Below, in pieces: positions 1 through 11,700 of a DNA stretch of 64,000 bases; positions within the stretch are counted from its first letter, which is position 1; each line of letters begins with the position of its first letter. The notes beneath the pieces are model-generated. The model was not told the DNA's origin and ran no database searches. It worked only from the letters and a program-made list of their open reading frames with translations. This DNA comes from Parastagonospora avenae f. sp. tritici 18332-5 (Eukaryota; Ascomycota; Dothideomycetes; Pleosporales; Phaeosphaeriaceae). The stretch spans positions 186,001 to 250,000 of the forward strand of contig JAFJTR010000037.1 in NCBI GenBank assembly GCA_022559985.1, in the 5' to 3' direction. The position numbers were made by a program, and so were the translations under genes.

Positions 1-2347
1 GACAGTTCCGTATGCAGACACAATCTCGAAAAGCACGGAGAAAAGTGAGAAGGCATATTCGTTGGTGTTTTCGAGACGTGCGCCCTCGATAATGGCGATG
101 AGGAAGAAACCCAGGAAGACGAACCACAGGTCGAAGGATAACTGTCGACGCAAATGGTGACCAAGGTAAGAGCTGTGCTCTTCGCTGTCGTCACTATCGG
201 CCCAGACGCCGAGTGACTTTTCTTCGTAGACATTGGTTTGGCGCATCGACATGGCGATTGGGAAAATCGAAATGTACATCATGACGAGGTAGCTAACCTG
301 AATCGCAGGATGCAATTCGGCGATGTTGACGACAGCGAATCCTGCAGTTCTTGTGGCAGCTGCTTGGAAGAGGCCGGCGAGAAATCGAAAGCCGGGAGGT
401 AAGCTGGTGACCGTCGCGTCATTGAGATCAAGAATGATGAAGAAGATGAGGTCGATACCGTTGAGACCGATGAGGACCCAGAACAACCACCAGTTTGCTT
501 TGCTAGGGAATAGCAGTGTGAAACAGCGGCGGGGGTGGTCAAGGAGGAATTTTAGTTCCTCCCATTTTGCGCTGAACTTGGGCACGCAGATGGAGCAGAG
601 CCAGATGACGAACCGCAGCATGCAAGGAAATCCTGTGTTGCCGATGATGATGAGGAATGTACCGAGTGTGAGGGGAAGGATGGCGCGTTGGAAAGACACC
701 ATCGAGTCGGGCGTGAGGGTGAAACCTAGATCGTTGAACATGGATGCCGGAGTGAAGATGCCCCACCAGACAGGATTAATCTTGTTACCATCTAAGATGT
801 TTTTATACTTGGTAGAGTGCGTGATCCATGGCGTGAGACATACCATGCCCAGCAAATGGAAGCCAACGAAATAGACAGTCAGTATCAAGGCAAGCATCTT
901 GAGTGCTCGATACTCAATGCCACCCAGCTCTTCTCTTTGCTCCTCGGTCAGATCCACGAAGTTTGAGTTGCGACCAAGAGTCGGCGTCCAGCTAAGATAT
1001 GGCATAGGATCTTCGTCTTCTTCTTTCGTGCTTGTGAGAAAGCTTGCAAATGTTCGCGATCTCGAGCGAGGGCGTAGACCACTGGTATGATGTCCTTCGG
1101 TGTCGTCATTTGTGTTTGTTCGACCCCTGTTGTAGACAGAGGCGCCAGTGGTAGGACGTTGTCGGCTGGGAACGTCGATTGTGATGTGGTACTTCATGGG
1201 GTGGTCGTCTCCGTTCATCATCTCCGGAGGCACAGAGTTGGATCGGTTTCGCTTTGGATGAGACTCTTGTGATAGCCTGCTGGTCACCTTGTCTAGCTTT
1301 TCGTCGTCCTCCTTGACCTCCTCTGGTTGCAGACCTAGCTCATAGTCGCGTGGTCCGGGGATACGGAGAGTGGCCTTTTGTTTTGGTTCCCTCTGTTTCT
1401 CTACGAAAGCTATGCTTTGCTCGCGGTTCTTCTCGGGCAGACGTTCTGTGGGAGACTCGACTGAGTCGCGGAGGCGCTGCCGTTCACGCTGTCGTGGCGT
1501 GGTGAGGTCGTCCGCCCACACCACGTTGGAAGCGACCTGATGTACTGGTGTCATGGGGCGTTCGAGCGGATCTACTTCTTCGTCATCTGATGGCTTAGCC
1601 TTGCGGACGCCAGCATTGCCCCGACCGTCGCTGAAGGCATGCTCGTCCTCAATCTTGCCGCCCTCTGCTTCTCCGTTGGTGGAGCGCATGACCCTGATAT
1701 GTCGATCGCCCACACCACGCTCCTCGTTGCCGAGATCACGTTGGATCTCTTCTGACTTCATCTCGCTCCTCCTGCGTGACATTGTCCGAGTGTGGCGCGC
1801 ACTGCGTGATTCTATCACGACATTTTGGAATCGTTTCTCGAACCAGTAGAGGCGGATGAAGACGACAAAGGTGTTGATGAAGATGGGCGTGCACATGCAT
1901 GTAGATATGAGCATCCATACCTGCGAGTGTTAGTCTTGCCTCATAGGAGCCAGAAAGGAGACGACGACATACCTGCACGTACAATGGCAGCAAGTTGACA
2001 TCAACGCTGTAGACCGTCAGCTACATTCCCCGTTATTTCAACCCCAGCCCACGTACGTATTCAAGCCGCTCTGGGTCGCCGAACCACTCGCAAAGAAGAG
2101 CGCGTCGATATAGCGCAGCCCACTATTCCCACTCCCATACATGATTACACTCCCCAGCAGCGTCTGGAAGATGATGTACGCATCTACTCCTCGTCAGCTC
2201 TGTTCGCCTGGTTCTCCTTCCTCTAGGGGACCTACAATGCAGCGTAATGAAGTTCACACTCGGTCTCCACCACTTGATCTTCTGGCCCCTCTTGGGCAGG
2301 CGCGCCCGGCACCACGCAAGCGTCGAAATCCACGGCCCAAACACCAT
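1..2347 (-). CDS. TRK1: TRK-type potassium transporter (3' end outside window)
   Basis: High-affinity K+ uptake protein of the plasma membrane (Trk/Ktr/HKT superfamily). About 731 residues are present; the C-terminus lies beyond position 1. The start at 2347 is the first ATG after an in-frame stop. Introns at 2184-2235, 2007-2056 and 1921-1972 join the N-terminal membrane segments, including the run YIDALFFASGSATQSGLNTV, a typical first pore-loop region. A long hydrophilic Arg/Glu-rich cytoplasmic loop of several hundred residues follows, as in yeast Trk1. The second half carries family landmarks: LSWTPTLGRNSNF, FNDLGFTLTPDSM, IIIGNTGFP, LLDHPRRCFTLLFP, the pore motif RTAGF, MMYISIFPIAMS, and FEIVSAYGT right at the window edge. 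The ORF from 1920 to 1 is uninterrupted. Product family is certain; TRK1 versus TRK2 orthology is not resolved. Confidence 0.95.
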
Positions 2348-3354
2348 GTTGGCGACTTGTTGATCGCAAAGCCGACGTGGCGGGGTCTAGATATGAAGTG
2401 CGATAGTGACAGCGCACTCGATCTGGGGGGCGCGGAGCTGAGTTGTTGAACTAATGCGTGGTCTGACCCGTGCATTCAAACAATGGGCCAAGTATTAACG
2501 GACCGACCCGATAGCGCGAGTGGTGAAGAGGTAGGTGGGTCGCATCATGTTTTCGACAAGCAGGCTGTGAAGAAGGGAAACGGGCATGTGGAAAAGGAAA
2601 GTGGGCTAGGAGGACGTGGCGTTGGTTGGCGCAAGTGAAGGGAAGATGGTTGTATGACGCCAAGTTTAGGGAGATCGAGACCGAGAACCTTGGAACGCTT
2701 CGCTTCGGAACATTCCCAATTACGCGGCGCCCCTGTTGCTTAGCACGCCAACATCCCGGGAGAAACAAGCATTCTGCATGCACGATATGCACGATAGCAT
2801 GCACGGCCCCAGCTGTGAAACGGCATTTCGCCATTTGACAATTTCCGCTATCATTTTGTTAGGAGTGTGGCCGGCTGCATCAACGTCCCGAAGCCGCCAC
2901 ACCGCCACAGACGACGTGTCACTATGGAACACTCTCTTCATCCAAGTCTTCCCGATCGGATTCCGCATTTGAGTAAGTCAAAAGTTGTTTTGCGGGCCCA
3001 TGCGGCAGACATGGGTCCCATGGTTCAAGACTGCGACTTCCGCATTCGCATGTAGATCATGGAAGAGCCTCCCATGGGCCAATGTACAGAGCACCGGCAA
3101 ACACACAATCTTTTTTAATCACAGTGCAAACGCATCGCCAAACCCAGTTTCATAGCACTGGGAGCAGCGCTGTCACATAGTTTACTATTCACACCCCTAA
3201 AATACACTGCCTCGCCCGGCCCCATCTACCTCATGCAGATATCACGTTTGACATATCGATTGTCGACAACCAAGGAAAAACACACAACTCGAGTAATGCA
3301 ATTTCGAAAAACACGTCGCTTCACCGTGCGGTCAAGTCACCCTACACACAAATC
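2348..3354. other. Intergenic, TRK promoter side and glycogen synthase 3' flank
   Basis: This 1 kb holds the upstream region of the TRK gene and the region after the glycogen synthase stop. Short ORFs exist on both strands, but none has recognisable motifs or splice-supported extensions. I see no RNA gene or repeat. Confidence 0.5.
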
Positions 3355-5678
3355 TTAGTTCAGACTGAGACCATCGGTACCGTTAATGATAGTGGGTGTG
3401 TTGGCGCCTGAGTTAGGCTTACTCTTCGTCTTGAGAGTGAGCGGGAACGTAAAGTCATCGGGCTCTTCCTCCTCACTGTGATGTTGTTAGTCATGCCATG
3501 TGGAATGCTTTGTCTGAGAACTTACGGAAGCTTCCACGCAATGTAATCTTCTGTGCTCAGGCCCTCACGGCCTTCTTGCAACGAGGCAAAGTCACCAGGC
3601 GTCATCATGCCGGATCGGTCGCGCGGCGACCCGGGTTCAGACAGCGGTCGTGAGATCTTGACTTCTTGCGAGCCAAAAAAGTCGGGTTCCTCATCATCCT
3701 CGTACGAGCCGGGGTAGGCCCGGCGGAGAGCGAGCTGTCGCGCCTTGACGTACTCGAGACCCATGCGCTTCCAGTCGAGCAAATCGCTCAAGCGTTCCGT
3801 TCGGTTCCGCTGGTTGATGCGCTGGCGCTTGCTCTTCTTGGTGAAGTCGAACATGTAGTCCACAAGCTGGTTCACAGAGTCGTCAACACCCTTCATCCTT
3901 CGGTCAACGATGTAGATACCGTAGTCCGAGGCATTTTCAATCAACTCTTCCATGTAGCAACCGAAACCTGACAGGTTGGTGGTGATACTCGGTACTCCCA
4001 TGACTGTACACTCGGCGGGAGTGTAGCCCCATGGCTCGTAGTATGATGAGAAAACACCAAGATGAGTTCCGCGAACGAAGTCGTCGTAGTCAAGGGGAAG
4101 CACTGGGTTCGCTGAGTTCAGGAACTCGGGGTGGAACACAACCTTGACACGGTCCGAGGGGTGGTTGAAAAGCTGGCAGCGGCGGAGCTGAGCCAAAACT
4201 GGGTCTTCAGCGTCGTTGACCATGTTGTGAGTAACAATCGGCGGCAGGTCGTGTCGCTTCATAGCAAATAGTCGCCGACGAAGCAAAATCTTGTCTGCGG
4301 GCGAGATCAGGTCCTTGTCCTCTGGCAGATCCTGGCCTTCAGTCCAAGTCAAAGAGCGCTCGAACAGCTTCTTGGCGACATTCTCGGCGATGTTGTTGAC
4401 TGTGTCATGAAGAGACTTGATGACAGCTTGTCCCTTGAGGGAAGCGACTGACAACGATTGTGTCTGTGCGGGAAGGATGATGAAGGCGACAACCGTCATG
4501 TTGGAGTTCTCGCTCTTCATTTTGTGGTTCAATCGCGCCAATGATTCGATGAACATGTCAACACCCTTATTCCTGTATTCATAGCGACCGGCAGTGAAGA
4601 AGTAGAGAGTGTTCTCAGGATCGAAATCGTTGTGGCCGTAGAAGTGTCCCCGTACAAAGTCGTTGATCTTGACCTTCGCCTGCTGGTGCAAGTTCTGAAA
4701 CTCGTGCGTAGCCGAGAACTTCTTGACGTTCAGACCATTGGGCAGGACGCCATCTGGCTTTCGCTTCAGGAGATGCTCGCTCTCGTATGCGGTGATGTGC
4801 GACACGGTGGTGAAGACATCGGCGGCGTGGGTCGCGGCACGCTCGATGCAGTACCTGTGGTAGATGCCGCGCTTTCCGGCCTCGGCATCTACATCGAAGA
4901 ATTGCAGGTTGTTGTAGAAGTCGACTGACCCCGCGCACAGGTAGCGACCGAGAAGGGTAGCGTGTGTGGTGAAGATGGTGGTCACGTCGATGCGGCGCTT
5001 CTTGCAGAGCGGCACCGCTACACCAGCAAGCCACTCGTGGAACTGGACAATGACGGCTCGCTTCTTCTCGTGGAAGACGTACTGGCGGAGGATTAGCTTT
5101 GCCTCAAGGTTTCAAAGAATGGGCACATACCTCGCCAAGGAACCATGCGACAAGGTATCCGAAGACAATGGCCTCGTTGGTCTCCGAGTCGCCCGGCGGC
5201 GAAGGAATGCCAGCACTTGACCACAGATCGCCCTTCCACTCGTCGAGCCATCTGTAGCCTGTGCCAGTGTCGAAGAGGAGCACGCGCGGTGCGCCGTCAA
5301 TCAGCCATCGTCCGTACAGGGTCTGGACGCCGCGATCCTGCATCGACTTGATGGTGGCTACGAGAGCCGGGTCTTTGGGTTCTATCGGCTCAACTTCGAC
5401 CGAGGCCTGGTGGTTTCGTCAGCAAGTGTCCTCCAATTGGGGTCTGATGCAACGTACAGATGCCCTGTTCCACGGCCCAATGAGCGTGTAGGATGCGCCA
5501 TACTCGGCGGTGGTGACCTGAGCCTTGGACTTGAGGACCGAGTAGATACCGCCAACTGGGGAAACGTTAGCTGATGCTGCTGGCAGCTTGTTTGTGGCAG
5601 CATACCTCGGTTTGCAACCTCAGTCGCAACCTCAAAGAGGACGTGGTTGTTGACGTCCCGCGTCGTTGTCTCAGCCAT
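3355..5678 (-). CDS. GSY1: Glycogen synthase (GT3)
   Basis: Transfers glucose from UDP-glucose to the growing alpha-1,4-glucan of glycogen in the cytosol. Five exons (introns 5556-5605, 5407-5457, 5082-5130, 3476-3525) sum to 2124 nt, giving 707 residues, the usual fungal length. The first exon reads MAETTTRDVNNHVLFEVATE and runs into the glycine-rich VGGIYSVLK loop. Further landmarks are GYLVAWFLGE, FHEWLAG, RRIDVTTIFTTHATLLGRYL, HRYCIERAA, KRKPDGVLPNGLNV and the active-site stretch YYEPWGYTPAECTVMG, which carries the E-x7-E pair. The C-terminus keeps the regulatory phosphorylation patch RPLSEPGSPRDRSGMMTPGD, so control by phosphorylation is expected from the family. At 5082 I chose the acceptor giving a 49-nt intron, because the alternative 34-nt intron is too short and inserts residues absent from yeast Gsy2. 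Confidence 0.97.
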
Positions 5679-6889
5679 ATTGTGTGCTGAGGGAGAAGTT
5701 GATCGAGTGGTGTAGAAGTGCGCAATGGCAGACGCGAGGGTTTTGTTTGAGGAAGGAGCTGCTCGAAGGTTGGGGAGCTGTGAGCTTGGACTTGGTTGAG
5801 CTAATGCGGGCTGCCGCACTAGACAAGCGCTGTGTATTGCCCAGGGTGGTTGAGCTTGGGGGGTCCTGCACTGCACTGTCAATCAAACTGTGTACCGCGC
5901 TATCGAATCTGTAGGGACCGAGTTGACGGACAGCCCTGCTTGTAGAGAAGATGCAATTGATCCAGAGCTGCAAGCACAATACCTCGAATGTCGCTGAGGT
6001 GCACGGCCACAGCGTGGAGGTTGGGCATGGGAAAGATGGAGCTCGGAGCTCGGAGCTCTGCATGACGTAGAGGCCATCTTTCACTCTCGCTGCAATTGGA
6101 CCATCATGGCCACGCGCTCCATCTCTGCGACAACGTGAACCCACACCCCACAGTCAGCCCTCACGGCCTATCTGGGTAGCATGCACTTCCCCGCGGCATC
6201 GCGACAAATTTTGCTGCTCTGTTTTCGCTAGAGGCCAGGGTGCTTTCAACAGCTCAACAATCCGCTTAGGACCGCTTAGGAAATGAACCCTCGGGCCACC
6301 GTCCGATTCTGCAGAGGACGAGCTTTTCTTCCTCCTCAACGCATTTGTCTCGAGTCAGGTTAACCGTGGCAGACATCACGAGATTCGCGCCTCCATTCTC
6401 GAGGGTTCAGCAGCCAATGCCGTCGAGCTGCACGCCTGCTGCAGCACGCCGTCATAATACCGAACGATTGCGGGGTTACCGTTTAGGCTCGACATCCGCT
6501 CTCCGCAAAGAGAGGCAAAGTGTGGGTCCTGGAGCGGAGGGCCAAAGCACGTGAACGCGGCACGCGCCACCACACAGCATCGGTCAGATTGACGGTCAAA
6601 TGTCAATCAGGCCCACGCAGATCAACTCGTGTTCTCAACCTCTCGTTCGCAAGCTGAGTCGGACATAACTAAGCAGCAAGACTGCTACAATGATCTGAAG
6701 ATTGGAAAAGCACTACCAAGTACAGCCGTGGACAGCTCTAAGAGCGGCCCAGAATTGATTCAGACAGAAAATAAGGGTTTCAGTATGCTAGGCACGAGTT
6801 AAACCTCAGCATACAAGAAAGCGGGGCTGCCAATCTGACTTTTCCTTGCAACGTAGACCATGTCGCTCGTTCCGAAGAAGACATCGTCC
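5679..6889. other. Intergenic, glycogen synthase promoter region
   Basis: About 1.2 kb upstream of glycogen synthase and downstream of the broken gene at 6890. Several short overlapping ORFs occur on both strands without family motifs. Nothing else recognised. Confidence 0.5.
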
Positions 6890-8735
6890 TCAAAACGGCA
6901 TCAATTTAGAGTAGGCCAGCAGCCCACTCTCTAAAGGTACGAGCATCGTATCACCAACGATAGTTTGAATTGTGTTTCTTCGCGGTGTAGCTTCGGGCGG
7001 ACTATGGAGACGGAGCGCTTCGTCTTCGACTGTGTGAGCAGCTTCTTGAGGTCGCAAGTCTTCGCCTGGTCCGCTGGAGGGTGTGTCGTGTATCTCGGGA
7101 GAAATGCGTTGACGCTTCACTCTTAGTTCAAGCAGTCTTAGAGGGTTGTCAATGACCACAGGAGACGAGCGCTAACGCTTCAGTGTCGATCGAGGCAGCG
7201 GCAATACTGTACTTCGCTCGTGGCGCTGAGCAGACCCAAAGTCGAAGTTAGAGCCGGAATTGAGCGTCCCTGAGTCTTCGATGGAACACAAGAAGAGGGT
7301 CTGATCCCGCTGGTGGATCTGCATATAGTCATCGATGTCAGGGTCAAATTCACTGTCAATCCAAACATCATCATCTTCTTCTTCTTCTTCTTCTTGCAGC
7401 GCATTTGTAGCATCTGTATAAACATCATTACCCCGCTGCTTCAGGAGACCTGTGGCGAAGAGGGTCGTCGGCTGGGGATTCTGCAGGCTCATTATGCCGG
7501 CCTCCAGACCGCGGCACGAAACTAGGAAATCCCCATGTCGGCGTGTGTCTGTAACCAATCTGGTGGAGTGGCTTGCGTGAGAAAATATAATTGCTTGTTG
7601 TGAAAGCCTGACTGTAGGCAGTTGTGTTATTTATTACGTTGCTGCCCATAGGATCATCAGTCCTTTGCTCCAGGAATTCTATGACGTCGAAGTCGACTGG
7701 AGCGTTGGGGTCGAAGGTAGTAGGTACACGTGGTTTGCGTTTCCAAGGCGCAGACTTGTGTAGGCCTTCTCTCTCAAGAGACAAAGGATATGCACCCTGA
7801 TAGTCGACAAAAACATATCCTGGGGCAGGCGGTGGTCCATCTAAGCTGAGGGATCCATCTAAGCTGAGGATTGTGTCTTGCGGGATTTTCGTCGAGGTTG
7901 TGCGTAAAGAGGATTCACGGGAGTTGTTACTGTTCGTAGGCGTCCCGGCCATCGATGCCTCGCCTTCAGAATCGCTTGTGTTAAAACCGTACAAGTCAAA
8001 CTATTCCTCAAACTCCTGCTCTGGCAGAGCGACCTTTTCGTACCTCCAGAGCGAACGATAATTGTTAGCTCGACAACAATCAACTTAACTCCTGATACTC
8101 ACATGGCACAGTGAAGCTGCATCCTTTGCCGTCAATCCAGCAGTTTGTGCACGATCTAGTCGTCTTCTTTGACTCTTCGAGTCCAAATTGATAGCATCCC
8201 TTGAGCTTTAAGTTGCTAGGCTCCACGGAGCACTAGTCGCAAGCAGGCAGCCCATCACCTCCACGAATCACAGCATGTGGAGTGCCACGACAGAGTATCA
8301 GAACTAGGCGCTTGAAGTCTTCTGGATCCTCTAAATTGATATCTCGCCCGCTCGGATGGCGAAGTAGGCGATCTAAGGTTAAATCTGCGTTGTCCGTGTA
8401 GAGGTGGCTTGGCCCTTGAGGGATAATCCAGTCTTTGCTGTCAGGAAGATATTGATCTATAGACCGCAAAACTTGCTCAGGGAAGAAACAGCGGCGTTTT
8501 ATGCTTTGGTGAGTGCATCTCGATTTCAGACGCAGCACCTCCGCTCAACACGTTGTGTGCCACTGCAATTGAGGATTAGTAGTGTTTCCAACGTTCTTTG
8601 CATCGCCTGCGTGCGCTCATCCTGCGTCATGAGCAGTTTTCCCACCGTGTCTGGCTTTTGTGAGGAAGGAAGGAGCCTGGATGGGACGAGAGTAGAGGTG
8701 GCGAGAGTTGTAAGTGAGAGAAGGAGCCACAAGTA
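6890..8735 (-). pseudogene. Broken gene of unknown function, possible DUF3716-like cysteine motif
   Basis: A coding-like stretch on the minus strand that cannot be read as one intact protein. Reading 5' to 3': a block with FPEQVLRSIDQYLPDSKDW and RLLRHPSGRDINLEDPEDF ends in a stop at about 8233. A second block contains SCTNCWIDGKGCSF near 8125-8165. A third starts RYEKVALPEQEFEE, meets an in-frame TAG at about 8007, then continues FDLYGFNTSDSEGEAS for about 150 codons. Near 7500 the open frame shifts to an acidic Glu/Asp-rich block, and a further in-frame TAG at about 7172 is followed by more in-frame sequence to 6890. No splice pattern I tried repairs all of these. The Cys-x2-Cys ... Cys pattern resembles the fungal DUF3716 family, but that is a weak inference. 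The first block opens at a TTG, not an ATG. A mis-modelled multi-intron gene remains possible. Confidence 0.5.
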
Positions 8736-8793
8736 GATACGTCACGTTATGACTGACACATGTTATCTTCATCCCATCACAACTGAGCTGCTT

Positions 8794-11700
8794 CTAAGGA
8801 TATGACCCCTTGTACTTGAACGGATGGTCGACAGACCCTCCAAAATTGATCACGAAGCGTAGGCCCACGCCTTCATCCGTGGTATCAATTCCAACACAGG
8901 GGTACATCTTCCTGTCGTTGAACTTTTCGCCTTCAAACATGTCGCCTAGACAAAGTTAGCATCTTGGTAGTCGTTACAGCAGCTAAGCTTGTATAATTGT
9001 GAGTAAATGCTTACCAACGTCTCTCAGTTTACCGTTGAGGGTAACGAATCCCTTGCCAGTCTCTAAATTCAGTCCCACCCCTACAACATCGTTTGCTCCA
9101 AACTCGCCCTTCGCTCCAAAGTCATCAGAAGGACGGTCAGTCTTGTAGAATGGGGAGTCAGAATTGGCGTTGTTGAGAAAGAGTGCGCCATCATCGCCGT
9201 GGTAGGCCCACGAGACTCGATACCAGCCTGGCATCGCACCCATGGGATAGCGTTTGTTGCAAAAGCCCAAGCCAAGGATTCTATCATTCTCGTCAGCGTT
9301 TTCTAGATTTTATGCAATGCTACTGCGTACTTCGAGTCTGATTTGTTCAACACTGTCACTTCGAAGTAGAAGTGCTTGTTTGAATCTGACGGAGGAGGCA
9401 CGCAATGCTCACTCCGAATACTTGCGTGTCTGAACTTATCTTCCTGCTTATTGACTGTGACGTCTGAGTGATATTTAGCATATGAATGTTGGAAAGAGCG
9501 TTGAATAGTAGCGTACAATGTAAACCCGGGCATTCCATGTGATCCTTGCACAAGCTTACTTCGATACTATCAGCGAGCTCGGGATAATGTAGCGACTTCG
9601 GTGTGTTATATCCAGGCTTTTGTGGTTGTCCAGGCTTCGTAGGCGGTAGCTGTATCAGATCCAATATATCGTCCTGCACTTCCTCCGAACGGTATGTCTT
9701 AGCATATTCAATGCAGGACCATCCGTCTTCATCTAGATCTGTGATCTCCCTACCGTATTCCTTGAGCCTTTTCACCCAGTCCAGGTTGCCAATCCGGACC
9801 GCTAAGTGATAAGGATGGTCCATGCGTTTCCATGTGTCTCGACTGAAGGCGCGCTCAACGAATGTTACGTAGGGCACAGAGGTATGCAGTTCCACACTGG
9901 AATCGATGAGCGCCATGAGCTCTTCATCAGTGATGGCGGCATCCTCGATGTGCTGGAGTACGCTTGGTACAATGTTTTGAATGTCTTGGTTGCCTGATTT
10001 GCAGATACTCGACACAAACTCTAGACGCCGTTTAGAAGAAGTTTGATCATGGGTAAGTAAAGCTTGCAAGATAGGAGATTCTCCATTCCGACTTGCCTTG
10101 TCAATAGCGGACTCCCCGGATGAGTCTCGCAAATCGACAACGATCTTTGGGTGACTTAGTAGTTTTTGAACAATGCCCAGGTGAACATTCGCAGCAGCGA
10201 CATGTAACGGCGTTCTGTCTTCCCAGCCCGGCGCTGGTTTGTTCACATCTACTTCCTCAATGCCGAGTAGCAAATCGACGGTGGCCTCATGCCCGTTCTC
10301 GCACGCCAAAGATAGCGGTGTTTGCCCGAACCAGGATTCTGGTTGGTTGACAATCCCGGTCCACTCCTTGAGGATTGATGGTACAAGCACTGACACCGAA
10401 TCTCTCCTAACCGCCATCACTAGTAGTGAATTTCCATCTTTGTCGCAAGGATTCTCCTGAAGCTGGCCCGATTTGTGCAGAAGGTAGTCCGCTACTTCGA
10501 CCTGGCCGCATTGCAGTGCTAGAAATAAGGCAGTCTCTCCATTGACATTCCTTGCTAAGGGCCCATAGTCTTCCTCTGAAGCTTCTTGTGTCAGTTGAAC
10601 ATTTTGAGGCTTTTCTTGTATGATTGCTTCGTCATTCTTGCGGCGTGTGTCTTCCCGACGAAGTTTTGAAGGCTGCTGCTCCGCCAATACCCGCACGATG
10701 TCAACGTAGCCATATACAGCCGCCAACATCATGGGCGTATTTCCTCGCTCTGTTTTGACTGAAGTGCAAGCCGATAGCCCAACAAGACTAGCAAATCCTT
10801 CAAGGAGTTTCAAAACAATCTCGTGTCGCCGAACTTGGAGCGCAAATAGTAGCGCAGTAAAACCTTCAGAATCCTTAGTCTCCAGGTCATATCCAATGGA
10901 GAGCAGTTTTTCGATGGTCCTAATGTTTGCGTACACGACCGCATGGTGGAGGTATGTTCTGCCGCTCTTATCGCGATTTGTTGCACCTTTCAAACTCCTC
11001 CTCGCGAACTCGATGAATATTTCACGTTTTTGTTCAATCAGCTCCGCTTTCCTAGCCTCAAAGGACTGCGTTCTGATCTCAACAGGGCCGTGAGTGTCAG
11101 CGTCTGCGTTAGTAGCACCTGCGTGATCAGCCTCTTGCTCACCACTTTCCCTTCCAGCACATTTGTCCCCATCGCTGACTTCCATATCTTCTTCACCCCT
11201 AGCATCTTGTAGTTCTCCTTGAATCTTTACAAGATAGTCAAGAGGTGTTTTTCCGATCTCGTCCAACGCATCAATTGGGGTGTCGTCATTCAATAACAGT
11301 TTCGTGATGGCATCATGGCCATGACTAGCAGCGAGGTGAATTGCCGTGCGCCCCCAAAAGTCAACACCAGTTGTAGTGCGTAGACGCTTTTTCCTGATAA
11401 TCTTGGCAACTACTTTGGCATGACCGTTCTTTGTCGCCAAGTGGAGAGGGCTCATCCCGTCGATTCCGACCGTGTCGTATGCATTTCTCTTATTCTCAGT
11501 ACTGCCTAAGCACTTTGATATCCACTGCAAAGCTGTTAGACTCCCAGAGATTGCGGCCATATGAATGGGGCTTCGATTGAGGGGTCCAAGCTCCGTTTGT
11601 AGGCTAAGATGTCCGTTGACTTGGGCCGGGTCAAAATACCGATACAGAATTTCCTTATCTTCGAGAAATGCGGCATAGTGTAGGGGCGTCCAGCCGAAAA

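Noticed and set aside
5082..5130. A 34-nt intron in glycogen synthase ending at the first AG
   Set aside because: Too short for fungal splicing, and it adds residues absent from yeast Gsy2. The 49-nt version keeps the family spacing.
8526..8732. Possible signal peptide (LWLLLSLTTL) on a small secreted protein
   Set aside because: The apparent start is a TTG, with an in-frame TGA three codons upstream. The first ATG lies after the hydrophobic stretch.
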